DNA from: Flavobacterium limicola
GTDB taxonomy: Bacteria > Bacteroidota > Bacteroidia > Flavobacteriales > Flavobacteriaceae
Reading direction: 5' to 3'
Assembly (NCBI RefSeq): GCF_003634755.1
Contig: NZ_RBXA01000003.1
Location: 496,001-560,000 of the forward strand
DNA length: 64,000 nt
Under the pieces are notes generated by a model, which was not told the origin of the DNA, searched no databases, and saw only the letters and a list, made by a program, of their open reading frames with translations. Position 1 is the stretch's first letter. The number at the start of each line of letters is the position of its first letter. The translations under genes and the position numbers were made by a program. This document shows positions 62,881 through 64,000 of this stretch, piece by piece.

Positions 62881-62938
62881 ATATATAATCAAATTTTAAA
62901 TTTGAGTAGAAAAATTTACATTTATAATAAAGTTAGAG

Positions 62939-63043
62939 ATGTTAATTAATCAAGATGTTAAATCAATGGAGCAATTCAATATCTGCAGGGAAGTAAATGG
63001 AGACAAAGTCAAAGTAAATAAAATTTCAATTAAAATTTCATAA
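62939..63043 (+). CDS. Candidate 34-residue peptide
   Basis: ATG at 62939, TAA at 63041. Begins MLINQDVKSMEQFNICREVN and ends in a basic stretch (KVKVNKISIKIS). Lies between the nuclease relic and a terminator. Composition is compatible with a small protein but nothing else supports it. Confidence 0.3.
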   Translation: MLINQDVKSMEQFNICREVNGDKVKVNKISIKIS

Positions 63044-63058
63044 TATTAATCTTAAAAA

Positions 63059-63087
63059 GAAAAGGCTGCCATTCGGCAGCCTTTGAT
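63059..63087. terminator. Bidirectional terminator of the 63098 gene
   Basis: AAAGGCTGCC-ATTC-GGCAGCCTTT, perfect 10-bp stem. On the minus strand it is followed by TCTTTTTAAG, 14 bases behind the stop of the 63098 gene. Confidence 0.8.
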
Positions 63088-63097
63088 ATTTTGAAAA

Positions 63098-63361
63098 CTA
63101 TGTATGAACTTCGACTGTACTCTTAGCTGTTGTAATTGTTGCAGGTTTTAAGTTACCGGCTACAGTTTCTGTGTTTGTAACGTGTTTTTCCATCTTCATT
63201 TCAGGTTTTAGAGTAATATTATGCATTGTTTTGGCTTCCGCCTGGTATTGTTCTGTTGGGCTATGATGTCCTTCAGGATTCAAAAATTTGTATGAGTATA
63301 CAATTCCTAGATTAAAATAAGAAAAGGCTGCTAAGAGTACAATAAGTTGATGAACGTTCAA
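63098..63361 (-). CDS. Small membrane-anchored protein of unknown function
   Basis: 87 residues: one N-terminal membrane helix (HQLIVLLAAFSYFNLGIVYS) and a polar, Thr/Lys-rich tail (NITLKPEMKMEKHVTNTETV) likely facing the periplasm. No family recognised. Own terminator and no operon partner. Confidence 0.55.
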   Translation of the reverse strand: MNVHQLIVLLAAFSYFNLGIVYSYKFLNPEGHHSPTEQYQAEAKTMHNITLKPEMKMEKHVTNTETVAGNLKPATITTAKSTVEVHT

Positions 63362-63484
63362 GACAAGTTTTTTGTCTCATGATTTTATATTACAAAAGTA
63401 CGAAAAAAACTTCATATAAGCAAGTTGATTAATTATTTTGTAATAAAATATACTTAATTATACGTTATAAACCTAAGTTATCAT

Positions 63485-63740
63485 TGAACCCGATAGCGCG
63501 GATTTGTAAACCGTCTTCACAAAGAGTAGTAATTTCAATTTGATAAAAAAGCTACAGGAATTATTTCCTTGTAGCTTTTTTGTGTGTGTTAACTTTATAG
63601 CTTATTGCTGTGGGCACGGATAACACCTGAGCGATAGCAAAAACTTGAAGATATACCCATGCTATGCGTGGTGTTCGTTGCACGTGCTAGGCAAAATCTC
63701 CCGCCTTTGACCTCGCAAGTAAAATAAGCTAGTTTTACTT
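63485..63740 (+). repeat. Dispersed repeat with internal terminator (copy 3)
   Basis: GAACCCGATAGCGCGGATTTG, perfect hairpin AAAAAGCTACAGGAA / TTCCTTGTAGCTTTTT, GTGTGTTAACTTTATAGC, GTGGTGTTCGTTGCACGTG and TTACTTCTTGGTACGC. Combines the blocks found separately in the copies at 58640 and 61130. Confidence 0.65.
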
Positions 63741-63795
63741 CTTGGTACGCTAGTACCAGTATAGTTATTATTAAAAATTGTTATGTTATATCAAT

Positions 63796-63978
63796 TTATC
63801 GCTCATACGGCATTTCAGTGTAATCTACAAAATGGAATTTGCTTTTATCCAATTCGTTAAGTTTTTCTTTCAATGCGTTTATTTCAACTTCATTAAGTGA
63901 AAACCATTCTCTACGGGTGAGATTTGGCATTAAAAATAAATGTAGTTCCTTCTCTAACTCCTTATGAAATTCTGTCAT
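63796..63978 (-). CDS. Hypothetical 60-residue protein
   Basis: Begins MTEFHKELEKELHLFLMPNL and ends FHFVDYTEMPYER. The middle (NEVEINALKEKLNELDKSKF) is a charged helix. Composition is clearly protein-like and no other frame competes, but I do not recognise a family. Lies at the window edge, so its neighbours are only partly known. Confidence 0.5.
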   Translation of the reverse strand: MTEFHKELEKELHLFLMPNLTRREWFSLNEVEINALKEKLNELDKSKFHFVDYTEMPYER

Positions 63979-64000
63979 AATATAAAATTTTAATCGAATA

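Overview
The window comes from a member of the Bacteroidota, most likely Flavobacterium or a close relative. The DNA is AT-rich. It carries a SprB-type repeat adhesin with a type IX secretion tail, SusC/SusD pairs, an ECF sigma/FecR/TonB-receptor trio, DUF6520 and MauE proteins, a YXWGXW lipoprotein and a Flavobacterium-type histone H1-like protein. Start codons lack strong Shine-Dalgarno sites, as is usual in this phylum. No rRNA, tRNA or CRISPR array was seen.

1-6.4 kb: the 3' part of a giant SprB/MBG-repeat adhesin, an outer-membrane beta-barrel protein and a PhyH-type dioxygenase. 6.5-7.9 kb: a graveyard of mobile-element and enzyme pieces (recombinase arm-binding domain, TraG piece, N-terminus of an AONS-type PLP enzyme). 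8.1-18.7 kb: a secretion/uptake locus. A small protein and an AraC regulator are followed by a MauE/DoxX membrane protein and a small Cys-containing exported DUF6520 peptide. A converging operon carries SusC, SusD and an S9 peptidase. Paired direct repeats with 21-bp spacing lie in front of both forward transcription units and look like the AraC operator. 18.7-20.4 kb: intergenic DNA with a duplicated SusC leader, two tiny ORFs and an inverted pair of repeats.

20.7-42.1 kb is the most unusual part: about 20 unrelated, mostly forward-facing genes, alone or in pairs. They include a SEFIR effector, a PD-(D/E)XK nuclease, a PLD-like protein, a YcaQ-like glycosylase, an RsgA paralogue, a Crp regulator with a flavodoxin-fold reductase, a lysozyme inhibitor, an SRPBCC protein and MepB. 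They are separated by long repeated boundary elements. Several genes are bracketed by short arms that are complementary to each other and begin with GTT, as in integron gene cassettes. No integron integrase is visible in the window. A second, reverse-facing group of this type lies at 58.8-61.0 kb.

42-52 kb: a tandem Sm-like-fold protein, two lipoproteins, a complete sigma/FecR/TonB-receptor signalling operon, then decayed DNA: a recombinase remnant, a Fic remnant and a degraded copy of the 42.1-kb gene with its terminator. 51.6-64 kb: histone H1-like gene, a pseudogenised TPR-AraC regulator, a possible nucleotidyltransferase/HEPN-like protein with a small partner, an XRE regulator, a 514-residue protein with a possible nuclease domain, a HEPN-like protein, an AAA-type ATPase, a truncated AraC gene abutting a truncated nuclease gene, and small unknown genes. 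This end resembles a defence and mobile-element island.
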